Source: Pseudomonadales bacterium (GTDB lineage: Bacteria; Pseudomonadota; Gammaproteobacteria; Pseudomonadales; Halieaceae). Taken from it: a stretch of 64,000 bases of DNA. Location of the stretch: positions 868,001 to 932,000 of the forward strand of contig JACKNN010000001.1 in NCBI GenBank assembly GCA_024234855.1, given 5' to 3'. Shown one piece after another: positions 25,755 through 34,436 of the stretch. Positions within the stretch are counted from its first letter, which is position 1; every line of letters begins with the position of its first letter. A program made the position numbers and the translations under genes. Under the pieces are notes generated by a model. That model was not told the DNA's origin, ran no database searches, and worked only from the letters and a program-made list of their open reading frames with translations.

Positions 25755-25829
25755 GATCTGACCTCGTTAACGATTACAGGATGTCCGGCGTTTGCCTCAA
25801 GTGGCGCGCGCATTCACGATAAATGCGAC

Positions 25830-25849
25830 ATTGACTTGCGTAAGTCAAT
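25830..25849. promoter_or_regulatory. Perfect 8-4-8 dyad upstream of molybdoenzyme operon
   Basis: ATTGACTT and AAGTCAAT are perfect inverted arms around GCGT, about 75 bp before the start codon. The TTGAC/GTCAA half-sites recall CRP/FNR-superfamily operators, but the internal spacing differs from the FNR consensus, so the regulator is not identified. It is a plausible operator for redox or substrate control of the operon. Confidence 0.5.
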
Positions 25850-26285
25850 GCGCTGATCCCGGATGGCACTAATTTCATGGCTGCGGCCTGTCCGGTTATC
25901 GTTGTGCCCGGCTCACTACTTACTATAGCAACCCCGCCTCAAAAAGCAGCCGGGGGGTTCTTATTGTTGTCAGGATCCCTGTTGCCACTACGCGCTGGAT
26001 TGCCAGACTGAAAGGGATCTTTTGACAAGTTTACTGGAGGCTCACAGTCCCTCGCTTGAACCAGCGTGCAGCGCCAGTTGATTGAGACCGCCCGCTTGCC
26101 CCCGGAGTTTGAGCCGGCCAACCGCCAGCGCCGCTGGCGGTTTGGCAGCGTGGGCATCAGCCTGCCGAATAATTGTGTTTCACCGGCATATCCGCAGCCC
26201 TGGCCCCGCGCTGGTAGGCCGCTCGCCCGACCACAAAGGAATCCGCGTCATCGGCGGAGGGGGCTATGCCGATGGCCCGGTAGGC

Positions 26286-26483
26286 GGCCTTTACGTGGTC
26301 GCGTTCGGCTGCGGCAGCGGATCCCTGCCGGCCGATTTTGACGCCTTTCCGCCGAAGCAGGGGCACGAGTTGTTCGCGGCCTGTATCGCGGTGCTGGTGC
26401 TGATTCACTTTTGCGCCGCCATGTACCACAAGTTCGTCCTGAAAGACGGCCTGCTGGGACGGATGTGGTTTGGCAAACGCTAG
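26286..26483 (+). pseudogene. Remnant of a cytochrome b561-family gene (3' end only)
   Basis: About 65 codons resemble the last part of prokaryotic cytochrome b561: a GLYVVAFG...PPKQGHELFA loop, one hydrophobic helix (LFAACIAVLVLIHFCAAM), then YHKFVLKDGLLGRMW, the typical C-terminus with a haem-ligating His. The first three helices are absent upstream in all rightward frames, where the same frame runs on as Arg/Pro-rich non-coding-like sequence to 26082. The gene is therefore truncated. The gap from 25755 to 26285 otherwise holds only the dyad described separately and no credible gene. Confidence 0.65.
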
Positions 26484-26515
26484 TAGGTGCGTGATCCGGC
26501 GAGGAGAAAATGGCA

Positions 26516-27175
26516 ATGGTCAGCAGGGATAACAAAAAAATACGCATGGGCATGCTGTGCTTCGTGATCTACGGGATCATGGCTGCGGCGGGCCTGCCGT
26601 TTCGCGGGCCGGTGGTCATTCCCGGTGAAAACCCGGGACTGTGGGCCGAGGTGGCACTGCTGCCCACCCATGACCTGGCCTGGGCAATCCTGTTGCCGGC
26701 GCTGGTGATACAGCTGTTCGGCTTCTTCGCCTACTGGGCATTCATGAAAGACCGGCCCGAAGGTGAGATGGCATTCTGGGGCATGGTGTTGTCGGTCGCC
26801 GGCAACGGCCTGTTCCTGCCCAGCACCGGCCTGCTGGCATTCGCTGACCCCCAGGCCGCGCTGCTGTACCAGGCGGGGCTCACCGATGAAGCCATCGCCG
26901 TCGCCAGTGCCGGCGTATCCGGCGCGCTGTCCGGTAGTATTCTCGCCGGCTCCGGCATCATGCTGCTGATCGGCTCCATCCTTATCGGTATTACCCTGTG
27001 GAAGTCACCACTGTTTCCCAAATGGACATCGGTGCTTTATATCCTGCACGCCTGGGCCCTCACGCTGGCGGTGACGCTTTCTTATACCGTGGAGCGCATC
27101 GGCGGGCTGCTGATCCTGGTTGTCGGGGTGGTGCTCACGCGAATTATCTGGCGGGAAACTGCCAGCTCGCAGTGA
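26516..27175 (+). CDS. Unrecognised six-helix inner-membrane protein
   Basis: 219 residues with about six transmembrane helices and short loops, including WAILLPALVIQLFGFFAYW and GSGIMLLIGSILIGITLW. No family is recognised. GAGGAG at 26501-26506 is 9 bp from the ATG at 26516 but only 3 bp from that at 26510, so 26516 is the better start. It stands alone, 32 bp after the cytochrome b561 remnant. Confidence 0.72.
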   Translation: MVSRDNKKIRMGMLCFVIYGIMAAAGLPFRGPVVIPGENPGLWAEVALLPTHDLAWAILLPALVIQLFGFFAYWAFMKDRPEGEMAFWGMVLSVAGNGLFLPSTGLLAFADPQAALLYQAGLTDEAIAVASAGVSGALSGSILAGSGIMLLIGSILIGITLWKSPLFPKWTSVLYILHAWALTLAVTLSYTVERIGGLLILVVGVVLTRIIWRETASSQ

Positions 27176-27564
27176 ACTAGCCGCGGCGCGGGCCGCCTTC
27201 AGGTGTCTGAGGCTGAGCGCCCCGACGTCAGGGGCCGTAGCCGTTTGCCGCTGCAAGCCGCAGTGTTCCTGTCTTGAGAAAAGCACACGTTAACTGGATA
27301 CTCATGGTAATCCCAAAACAGGGTACGACAATTGGCCGGTAGTCGGGTCGTGATAATGGCGGCTAATGCGGCTGATTACAGCTGCGAGATGCCGAATACC
27401 GGGAATTATTGTGTTGCTGAATCAGCGGGATCGTCCATTGCGTCGGGCGGCATGGATAACTTTTTCTCATACCCATGCAAGCCGATACCATTGGCTCGGC
27501 GTGCCCCCACCTACTACTATCAACGCTCTACCAATAACCCGCCAGACTTCGGGAGGGACCTGCC
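27176..27564. other. Gap upstream of the lig/rdh operon, presumed promoter region
   Basis: 389 bp without a credible gene. It must hold the promoter of the 11-gene operon that follows. I could not fix a -35/-10 pair or a clear LysR- or IclR-type operator. No regulator gene is adjacent to the operon, so control is probably by a distant factor. Confidence 0.4.
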
Positions 27565-28254
27565 ATGGCTATAGTGGTGACCAACATAGAGCGGGTCGAT
27601 AGCGCCCTGGTCGACCAGTTTACCGGTCTGGGTGTGGCGACCGTGCATGAGTCCTATGGGCGGCGCGGGCTGCTGGCTTCCTACATGCGCCCCATTTTTC
27701 GACCGATCGAGCTGGTTGGCACAGCCGTGACCTGCGAGGTCGCGCCGGGTGACAACTGGATGCTGCATGTGGCGGTAGAGCAATGCCGGCCCGGTGACGT
27801 GCTGGTGGTCGCACCCACCAGTCCCTGCGAGGACGGCTATTTCGGCGACCTGCTGGCGGAGTCCCTCAGGGCCCGCGGCGTGCGCGGCCTGGTGATCGAC
27901 GCCGGCGTGCGCGATATCGCCACGCTCACCCAAATGCAGTTCCCGGTGTGGTCGAAGGCCGTGTTTGCCCAGGGCACCGTCAAGGAGACCCTGGGCAATG
28001 TGAATGTGCCGGTGGTGTGTGCCGGTGCGTTGATCCACCCCGGCGACCTGGTGGTGGCGGACGACGACGGCGTGGTCGTGGTGCCCCGCCGGGAGGCGGC
28101 GACCGTGTTGGCCAACGCCAGGGAGCGCGAGGCGAAAGAAGCCGAGAAGCGCGCGATTCTCGCCAGCGGCGTGCTGGGCCTGGACCTCTACAAGATGCGG
28201 GAGCGGCTGGCGCAGAAAGGCCTGAAGTACGTTGCTTCAGCGGCGGACGCCTGA
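27565..28254 (+). CDS. ligK: 4-carboxy-4-hydroxy-2-oxoadipate aldolase / oxaloacetate decarboxylase
   Basis: 229 residues of the RraA-like aldolase family. Visible are the ATVHESYGRRGLL N-terminal region, GDVLVVAP, the RGVRGLVIDAGVRDI block with the substrate- and metal-binding Arg-Asp, and GDLVVADDDGVVVVP. The length and C-terminal helix extension match LigK/GalC/ProA aldolases rather than the shorter RraA RNase E inhibitor. It splits CHA to pyruvate and oxaloacetate, the last step of the protocatechuate 4,5-cleavage route. It is the first gene of the operon, with GGGAGG before the ATG. Confidence 0.9.
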   Translation: MAIVVTNIERVDSALVDQFTGLGVATVHESYGRRGLLASYMRPIFRPIELVGTAVTCEVAPGDNWMLHVAVEQCRPGDVLVVAPTSPCEDGYFGDLLAESLRARGVRGLVIDAGVRDIATLTQMQFPVWSKAVFAQGTVKETLGNVNVPVVCAGALIHPGDLVVADDDGVVVVPRREAATVLANAREREAKEAEKRAILASGVLGLDLYKMRERLAQKGLKYVASAADA

Positions 28255-28257
28255 GCC

Positions 28258-29361
28258 GTGCAAACGGCTGTCCCCTGTGCGCTGATGCGCGGCGGCACCT
28301 CGAAAGGACTGTATTTCCTGGCGAGTGACCTGCCGTCCGAACCCGGCTTGCGCGACCGGGTGCTGCTGGCGGCCATGGGCTCGCCGGACGAGCGCCAGAT
28401 AGACGGTGTCGGCGGCGCCCACCCCCTGACCAGCAAGGTCGCGATTATCGGACCCTCGTCCCGGCCCGATGCCGACGTGGATTACCTGTTCCTGCAGGTG
28501 GTGGTGGACAGGGCCGAGGTCTCCGACAGCCAGAATTGCGGCAACATCCTCGCCGGGGTGGGTGCGTTTGCCATCGACAGCGGCCTGGTCTGCGCCGGCA
28601 CGGAGTTTACCGACGTGCGTATCCATATGGTCAATACCGACGGTATCGCGGTGGCGCGTATCCAGACCCCCGGCGGGGTGGTGGAATACGCGGGCGCGGC
28701 GCGTATCGACGGCGTGCCCGGCACCGCGGCGCCGGTGATGCTGGAGTTTCTCGACATTGCCGGTTCCAGCTGCGGCGCGCTGCTGCCCACGGGTAATGTG
28801 GTCGACGAGGTCGAGGGAATCGAGGTGACCTGTATCGACAACGGTATGCCGGTGGTGCTGCTCAGGGCCGCGGATTTCGGTGTGAGCGGCTATGAGAGCC
28901 CCGCCGAACTGGAGGCCAACGCCGCACTCAGGACCCGGGTGGAGGCGGTCCGGCTGGCGCTGGGTGAGCGCATGAACCTGGGCGATGTCACCGCCAAAAC
29001 AGTGCCGAAGATGAGCCTTGTCGCCCCGGCCCGCGACGGTGGCGTCATCTGCACCCGCACGTTTATCCCCCATCGGGTGCACGAGGCTGTCGGTGTGCTG
29101 GGGGCGGTGAGTGTCGCCACCGCCTGCCTGCTGCCGGGTTCCATCGCGCAACAGGTGTGCGGGGCCAAGGTTACCGGCGGCTCGCGCCAGCTTGATGTCG
29201 AGCACCCGACCGGCTTTTTTACCGTGGACGTGGATGTCGCCATGGGGGCGGCGGTCGGGGCGGGCGGCGTGCAGGTCACGCGTACGGCCCTGCTGCGCAC
29301 CGCTCGCCTGCTGATGCGTGGCAGCGTCATGGTGCCCGCCGCGACCTGGAGCGGGCGGTGA
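28258..29361 (+). CDS. ligU: 4-oxalomesaconate tautomerase (PrpF family)
   Basis: 367 residues of the PrpF/diaminopimelate-epimerase fold. The start PCALMRGGTSKGLYF is characteristic of the GalD/LigU group, which shifts the double bond or tautomer of 4-oxalomesaconate so that the hydratase can act. Conserved features include NCGNILAGVGAFA with the catalytic Cys, and the C-terminal EHPTGFFTV. It begins with GTG 3 bp after ligK. The neighbours on both sides act on the same intermediate, so the assignment is firm. Confidence 0.88.
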   Translation: MQTAVPCALMRGGTSKGLYFLASDLPSEPGLRDRVLLAAMGSPDERQIDGVGGAHPLTSKVAIIGPSSRPDADVDYLFLQVVVDRAEVSDSQNCGNILAGVGAFAIDSGLVCAGTEFTDVRIHMVNTDGIAVARIQTPGGVVEYAGAARIDGVPGTAAPVMLEFLDIAGSSCGALLPTGNVVDEVEGIEVTCIDNGMPVVLLRAADFGVSGYESPAELEANAALRTRVEAVRLALGERMNLGDVTAKTVPKMSLVAPARDGGVICTRTFIPHRVHEAVGVLGAVSVATACLLPGSIAQQVCGAKVTGGSRQLDVEHPTGFFTVDVDVAMGAAVGAGGVQVTRTALLRTARLLMRGSVMVPAATWSGR

Positions 29362-30263
29362 CAGCGCTGCGCCGGATCTGCCTGCTGGGGCTGGGGGAGG
29401 TAGGTAGCACTCTCGCCGCGGATCTCGCGGTGCACCCCGATCTCGCCTTCACCTCCTACGACCTGCAGTTTGATGACCCCTGGAGCAGGCCGTCGCGCGC
29501 CCTGTCGGAGCTGCCGCAGATCACGGCGAACGATAGCGCGATTGACGCCGTGCGCGATTGTGAGCTGGTGATTTCCGCCGTCACTGCCGGCCAGGATCTC
29601 GCCGCGGCGCGGTCGGTGCTCGCGGGCCTGCGTCCCGGCGCCTGGTTTCTTGACCTGAACTCGGTCTCGCCGGGAACCAAGTGTGAGGTGTCCGCGGTGG
29701 TCACTGAAGGCGGCGGCCGCTATGTCGAGGCGGCGGTCATGTCGCCCATCGCGCCGAAGAGGATCGCCTCGCCCATACTGGTGGGCGGGCCCCATGCCCG
29801 GGCGTTCCTGCCGGAGGGCGCGGCTCTCGGCTTCAGCGGTATGCGCTTCTGTTCCGACCAGTTGGGCCGGGCCGCGGCCACCAAGATGTGCCGCAGTGTG
29901 ATCGTCAAGGGTACCGAGGCGCTGCTGAGCGAGGCCCTGCTCGCCGCCCGTCACTACGGCGTTGAGGCCGCGGTGGTGGATTCACTCGGCGACCTGTTTC
30001 CCCGGCCGGACTGGCGCGAACACGCGCGCTACATGATTTCCCGCACCTTGCTGCACGGTACCCGCCGCGCAGAGGAGATGGAGGAGGTTGCCCGCACGGT
30101 GGCCGAGGCCGGTATTGCGCCGCTGATGAGCGAGGCGACGGTGGCGCGCCAGGCCTGGGCGCCGCAGTTTGCCGCGGCGCTGGAAAATGATGAACTGGCT
30201 GCCATGCTGGACGCCGTCCGCGAGCTGGCGTCCGGTAAGGAAGACAAAAGGAGCGCAGGATGA
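29358..30263 (+). CDS. NAD(P)-binding DUF1932 protein, 6-phosphogluconate dehydrogenase-like
   Basis: 301 residues. The Rossmann motif LLGLGEVGSTLA is at the N-terminus, and the C-terminal half matches the DUF1932 helical domain with the ATKMCRSVIVKGTEALLSE segment that carries the catalytic-type Lys. It resembles beta-hydroxyacid dehydrogenases. It starts with a GTG overlapping the ligU stop (GTGA) and its own stop overlaps ligJ. It is not one of the classical lig enzymes. It may reduce or oxidise a pathway intermediate or a side-chain hydroxy acid (inference). Confidence 0.85.
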   Translation: MTALRRICLLGLGEVGSTLAADLAVHPDLAFTSYDLQFDDPWSRPSRALSELPQITANDSAIDAVRDCELVISAVTAGQDLAAARSVLAGLRPGAWFLDLNSVSPGTKCEVSAVVTEGGGRYVEAAVMSPIAPKRIASPILVGGPHARAFLPEGAALGFSGMRFCSDQLGRAAATKMCRSVIVKGTEALLSEALLAARHYGVEAAVVDSLGDLFPRPDWREHARYMISRTLLHGTRRAEEMEEVARTVAEAGIAPLMSEATVARQAWAPQFAAALENDELAAMLDAVRELASGKEDKRSAG

Positions 30264-31279
30264 TTATTGATTGCCACGGCCACTACACCACCGCCCCGGC
30301 GCCTCACCAGGCCTTCCGCGAGGCGCAGCTGGCCGCCCACAAGGCAGGTAAGCCGCTGCCGGCTCCACTGCCGATCAGTGACGACGAGATTCGCGAAAGC
30401 GTGGAGGAAAACCAGTTGCGTTTGCTGCGCGAGCGCGGTGCCGACATGACTATTTTCTCGCCCCGCGCTTCGGCCATGGCCCACCATGTCGGCGACGAGG
30501 CAGTGTCGCGCCAGTGGACCGCGGCCTGCAACGACCTGATCAAGCGGGTGGTCGATCTCTACCCCGACACTTTTATCGGCGTGTGTCAGTTACCCCAGTC
30601 GCCGGGGGTGCCCATCGCCAACTCCGTGGCGGAACTGGAACGCTGCGTCAATGAACTGGGCTTTGTCGGCTGCAACCTGAATCCCGATCCCTCTGGCGGT
30701 CACTGGACCTCGGCCCCCCTGACCGATCGCAGCTGGTATCCCTTGTTCGAGAAGATGGTGGAGCTTGATGTGCCGGCGATGATCCATGTGTCCGGTTCCT
30801 GCAATCCCAATTTCCACGCCACCGGCGCCCACTATATCAACGCCGACACCACCGCGTTCATGCAGTTCATCGAGGGTGATCTGTTCCGGGATTTTCCCGG
30901 GCTGCGTTTTATCATTCCCCACGGTGGCGGCGCCGTTCCCTATCACTGGGGTCGCTACCGGGGCCTGGCCGATATGCTCAAGCGGCCGCCTCTTGCCGGG
31001 CACGTGATGAAGAACGTCTACTTCGATACCTGTGTCTACCACCAGCCGGGCATCGACCTGCTGTTTCGGGTGATCGATATCGACAATATCCTGTTCGGCT
31101 CGGAGATGGTGGGCGCGGTGCGCGGCATAGATCCCGAGACCGGGCAATATTTTGACGACACCAGGCGCTACGTGGACGCGCTGCCCCTGTCAGGCGCCGA
31201 CCGTCATAAAGTGTACGAGGGCAACGCGCGCCGTGTTTACCCGCGGCTGGACGCGCAGCTGAAGGCCCGCGGCAGGTGA
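30260..31279 (+). CDS. ligJ: 4-oxalomesaconate hydratase (amidohydrolase superfamily)
   Basis: 339 residues of the ACMSD-like amidohydrolase barrel: N-terminal DCHGHYTT metal motif, the MIHVSGSCNP strand, IIPHGGGAVPYHWGR and the late FGSEMVGAVRG with the conserved acidic residue. This set matches LigJ-type hydratases, which add water to the tautomerised 4-oxalomesaconate to give CHA. The ATG overlaps the previous stop (ATGA), and the stop overlaps ligI (GTGA). Confidence 0.9.
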   Translation: MIIDCHGHYTTAPAPHQAFREAQLAAHKAGKPLPAPLPISDDEIRESVEENQLRLLRERGADMTIFSPRASAMAHHVGDEAVSRQWTAACNDLIKRVVDLYPDTFIGVCQLPQSPGVPIANSVAELERCVNELGFVGCNLNPDPSGGHWTSAPLTDRSWYPLFEKMVELDVPAMIHVSGSCNPNFHATGAHYINADTTAFMQFIEGDLFRDFPGLRFIIPHGGGAVPYHWGRYRGLADMLKRPPLAGHVMKNVYFDTCVYHQPGIDLLFRVIDIDNILFGSEMVGAVRGIDPETGQYFDDTRRYVDALPLSGADRHKVYEGNARRVYPRLDAQLKARGR

Positions 31280-32166
31280 GCGCTTTTGCGATGGACCCCG
31301 ACTGGCTGCCGTTTCACCCGGCGCCGTCAAAGCCGGCGTTTGTGCCGCCCCAGGGGGCGGTAGATGCGCACTGCCACGTGTTCGGGCCGGGTGATGAGTT
31401 TCCCTTTGCCCCCGAGCGCAAGTACACCCCCTGCGACGCCTCGAAAGACGCGCTGTGGGCGCTGCGGGACCACCTGGGTTTCAGCCGCAACGTGATCGTA
31501 CAGGCCACCTGCCACGGCGCCGACAACAGGGCGCTGGTGGACGCGCTGCGGCATTCCAACGGCCTGGCCAGGGGGGTCGCCACGGTGAAGCGGGACGTGA
31601 CCGATGCCGAACTGGCCGCCCTGCACGCCGCGGGCGTGCGCGGCGTGCGCTTCAATTTCGTCAAGCGACTGGTGGATGCGCTGCCCTTTGACGCCCTCGC
31701 CGGGATTGCAGCGCGGGTGGAGCAGCTGGGCTGGCATATCGTGATTTATTTTGAAGCCGCAGAGTTGCCCGGCTTGTACGACTTTTTCAGTTCCCTGCCC
31801 ACCACCGTGGTGGTCGACCACATGGGTCGGCCCGATGTCAGCAGGCCGGTGGACGGACCGGAGTTCGAACTGTTTGTGAAACTGATGGCCGAGCATCCAC
31901 ACTTCTGGTCCAAGGTGACCTGCCCCGAGCGACTGTCAGTGGCCGGGCCGCCGGATTACGACGACGTGGTGCCCTTCGCCCGCCGCATCGTGGAAACCTT
32001 CCCCGATCGCGTGTTGTGGGGCAGCGACTGGCCGCATCCGAATATGAAAAGCCACATGCCCGACGATGGCAAACTGGTGGATTTTATCCCGCGCATCGCC
32101 TCCACCCCCGAGTTGCAGCGCAAATTACTGGTGGACAATCCCATGCGCCTGTACTGGTCCGATTGA
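31276..32166 (+). CDS. ligI: 2-pyrone-4,6-dicarboxylate hydrolase (lactonase)
   Basis: 296 residues of the amidohydrolase superfamily. The metal-independent LigI group is recognisable by VDAHCHVFGPGDEFPFAPERKY, the CHGADNRA segment, VVDHMGRPD and LWGSDWPHPNMKS. It opens the lactone PDC to 4-oxalomesaconate. Translation starts at a GTG overlapping the ligJ stop. In this operon it follows the LigC dehydrogenase in the reaction order but precedes it in gene order. Confidence 0.92.
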   Translation: MSAFAMDPDWLPFHPAPSKPAFVPPQGAVDAHCHVFGPGDEFPFAPERKYTPCDASKDALWALRDHLGFSRNVIVQATCHGADNRALVDALRHSNGLARGVATVKRDVTDAELAALHAAGVRGVRFNFVKRLVDALPFDALAGIAARVEQLGWHIVIYFEAAELPGLYDFFSSLPTTVVVDHMGRPDVSRPVDGPEFELFVKLMAEHPHFWSKVTCPERLSVAGPPDYDDVVPFARRIVETFPDRVLWGSDWPHPNMKSHMPDDGKLVDFIPRIASTPELQRKLLVDNPMRLYWSD

Positions 32167-32177
32167 GGAAGTAGATA

Positions 32178-32576
32178 ATGGCCCTGAAAAAACCTTACCA
32201 GGATATTCCCGGTACCACGATCTTCGATGCCGACATGGCCCGCATCGGCTACCACCTCAACCAGTTCTGCATGTCGCTGATGAACGCCCGGAACCGGGAG
32301 CGGTTCAAGGCTGATGAGCGCGCCTGCCTGGACGAGTGGCCGATGACCGAGGAGCAGAAGCAGGCGGTATTGGACCGGGACTACAACCGCATGATGTCCC
32401 TGGGCGGCAACATCTATTTCCTGGCCAAGATTTTTTCCAGTGACGGCATCAGCTTCCAGGCTGCCGCCTCGACCATGACAGGCATGACCCAGGAGGAGTA
32501 CGCGCAGATGATGATCAACGGCGGGCGCTCACCCGACGGCACTCCCGCCACAGGGAAGGACACTGCCCATGGCTAG
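32178..32576 (+). CDS. ligA: Protocatechuate 4,5-dioxygenase, alpha subunit
   Basis: 132 residues, all-helical small subunit of the extradiol dioxygenase. It has the N-terminal KPYQDIPGTTIFD and a LNQFCMSLMNARNR helix, then MSLGGNIYFLAKI and MTGMTQEEYAQMM, all conserved in LigA. It caps the active site of LigB. GAGGAAG lies 8 bp before the ATG, and the 3' end overlaps ligB by 8 bp. Confidence 0.93.
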   Translation: MALKKPYQDIPGTTIFDADMARIGYHLNQFCMSLMNARNRERFKADERACLDEWPMTEEQKQAVLDRDYNRMMSLGGNIYFLAKIFSSDGISFQAAASTMTGMTQEEYAQMMINGGRSPDGTPATGKDTAHG

Positions 32577-33408
32577 AATTACCGCGGGCGTAACCACCTC
32601 TCACGTACCGGCGATCGGTGCGGCGCTGGATAACGGCAAGTCGGCGGAGCCCTACTGGGCGCCGGTATTCGCGGGCTACGATTTCTCCCGAAAATGGATG
32701 GCCGAGCAGAAGCCGGATGTTGTGCTGCTGGTTTACAACGATCACGCGACCGCCTTCAGCCTGGACATGGTCCCCACCTTCGCCATCGGCTGCGCGGCTG
32801 AATTCCGGCCGGCGGATGAGGGCTGGGGGCCGCGTCCGGTACCGGTGGTCAAGGGTCACCCGGAGCTGGCGGCGCATATCGCCCAGTCGGTCATACAGGA
32901 CGACTTCGACCTGACCATCGTCAACCGGATGGACGTGGATCATGGCCTCACCGTACCGTTGTCGCTGCTGTTCGGGCAGCCCGAGGCCTGGCCCTGCCTG
33001 GTGATTCCGATCGCTGTCAACGTGGTGTTGTACCCGCCGCCCTCCGGGCGCCGCTGCTATGAACTGGGCAAGGCATTGCGGCGGGCGGTCGAGTCATTTG
33101 ACGCCGACCTCGACGTGCAGGTCTGGGGCACCGGCGGCATGAGCCACCAGTTGCAGGGCCCGCGGGCGGGCCTGATCAACAAGGTATTTGATAACGACTT
33201 TCTCGAGCGGCTGGTCAACAGCCCCGAGGAGTTGTCGCGGGTACCGCATATCGATTATGTGCGCGAGGCGGGTTCAGAGGGTATCGAACTGGTCATGTGG
33301 CTGATCATGCGCGGCGCGCTCAATGAGCAGGTGATCGAGCGGCACCGCTTCTACCATGTACCGGCATCGAATACCGCTGTCGGCCACCTGGTATTGGAAA
33401 ACACCTGA
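32569..33408 (+). CDS. ligB: Protocatechuate 4,5-dioxygenase, beta (catalytic) subunit
   Basis: 279 residues of the type II extradiol dioxygenase family. The Fe(II) ligands correspond to H12 (TSHVPAIG), H59 (NDHATAF) and a Glu near residue 240 (EGIELVMW). WGTGGMSHQLQGPRAG carries the conserved acid/base His. With LigA it opens protocatechuate between C4 and C5 to 4-carboxy-2-hydroxymuconate semialdehyde using O2. The overlap with ligA supports 1:1 synthesis. Confidence 0.94.
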   Translation: MARITAGVTTSHVPAIGAALDNGKSAEPYWAPVFAGYDFSRKWMAEQKPDVVLLVYNDHATAFSLDMVPTFAIGCAAEFRPADEGWGPRPVPVVKGHPELAAHIAQSVIQDDFDLTIVNRMDVDHGLTVPLSLLFGQPEAWPCLVIPIAVNVVLYPPPSGRRCYELGKALRRAVESFDADLDVQVWGTGGMSHQLQGPRAGLINKVFDNDFLERLVNSPEELSRVPHIDYVREAGSEGIELVMWLIMRGALNEQVIERHRFYHVPASNTAVGHLVLENT

Positions 33409-33494
33409 ACCCGTCAGGCGGTTTTGCAGGGTCGACAGCGGGGCGGGAGCCGCTTTAGCGGTTGATTGACACGACCAGAACAAGGGAGAAGCAA

Positions 33495-34436
33495 ATGAAA
33501 GTAGTACTCGCAGGCCCCGGCGCCTTCGGCATCAAGCACCTGGACGCCATTCGCAATATCGACGGTGTCGAGGTTGTATCGCTGGTCGGGCGCACCCTCG
33601 ACAAGACCCGAGCGGTGGCGGACGACTATGATGTTCCGCACGTCACCACCGATCTGGCGCAGGCGCTTGCCCAACCGGGAGTCGACGCGGCCATCCTGTG
33701 TACCCCTACCCAGCAACACGCGGCGGAGGCCATCCAGTGCATGCAGGCCGGTGTGCATGTGCAAGCGGAAATACCGCTGGCGGATGCCTGGGAGGATGCC
33801 CGGGCAGTGGATCGCGTGCAGCGCGAGACCGGGCTGGTCTGCATGGTCGGGCACACCCGGCGCTTCAACCCTTCCCACCAGTGGGTACACCAGCGCATTG
33901 TCAAACGTGAGCTGAGCCTGCAGCAGATGGATGTACAAACGTATTTTTTCCGGCGCAGGAACATAAATGCGAAAGGTGAGCCGCGGTCCTGGACCGACCA
34001 CCTGCTGTGGCACCATGCGGCCCACACGGTAGACCTGTTCGCCTACCAGGCGGGCGGGGAGATTGTTCAGGCAAATGCCGTCCAGGGTCCGTTGCACCCG
34101 GAACTCGGTATTGCCATGGATATGTCCATCCAGCTCAAGGCCAGCACCGGCGCGATCTGTACCCTGTCCCTGTCCTTCAACAACGATGGCCCCCTGGGTA
34201 CCTTTTTCCGCTATATTTGCGACAACGGCACCTATATCGCCCGCTACGATGACCTGGTTGACGGCAAGGAACAGCCGGTGGATGTCTCTGAGGTCGATGT
34301 TTCCATGAACGGCATCGAGTTGCAGGACCGTGAATTCTTCGCGGCGATCGGGGAGGGCCGGGAGCCCAATTCCAGCGTGGCGCAGGTGCTGCCGTGTTAC
34401 CGTGTGCTGCACGAACTGGAGCAACAGCTGAGGTGA
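33495..34436 (+). CDS. ligC: 4-carboxy-2-hydroxymuconate-6-semialdehyde dehydrogenase
   Basis: 313 residues of the Gfo/Idh/MocA family, close to the length of known LigC. The N-terminal Rossmann segment VVLAGPGAFGIKHLDAI, the TPTQQHA strand, an EIPLADAW segment where many relatives have EKP, and LWHHAAHTVDLFAYQAGG are visible. It oxidises the cyclised semialdehyde to 2-pyrone-4,6-dicarboxylate with NADP+. The ATG at 33495 follows GGGAG by 6 bp; the open frame from 33462 has no such signal. The stop overlaps the next ATG by one base. Confidence 0.9.
   Translation: MKVVLAGPGAFGIKHLDAIRNIDGVEVVSLVGRTLDKTRAVADDYDVPHVTTDLAQALAQPGVDAAILCTPTQQHAAEAIQCMQAGVHVQAEIPLADAWEDARAVDRVQRETGLVCMVGHTRRFNPSHQWVHQRIVKRELSLQQMDVQTYFFRRRNINAKGEPRSWTDHLLWHHAAHTVDLFAYQAGGEIVQANAVQGPLHPELGIAMDMSIQLKASTGAICTLSLSFNNDGPLGTFFRYICDNGTYIARYDDLVDGKEQPVDVSEVDVSMNGIELQDREFFAAIGEGREPNSSVAQVLPCYRVLHELEQQLR

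Noticed and set aside
25939..26157. A 72-codon leftward open frame in the gap after the molybdoenzyme operon
   Set aside because: It has no ribosome-binding site, no domain and Arg/Asn/Pro-rich composition; probably non-coding.
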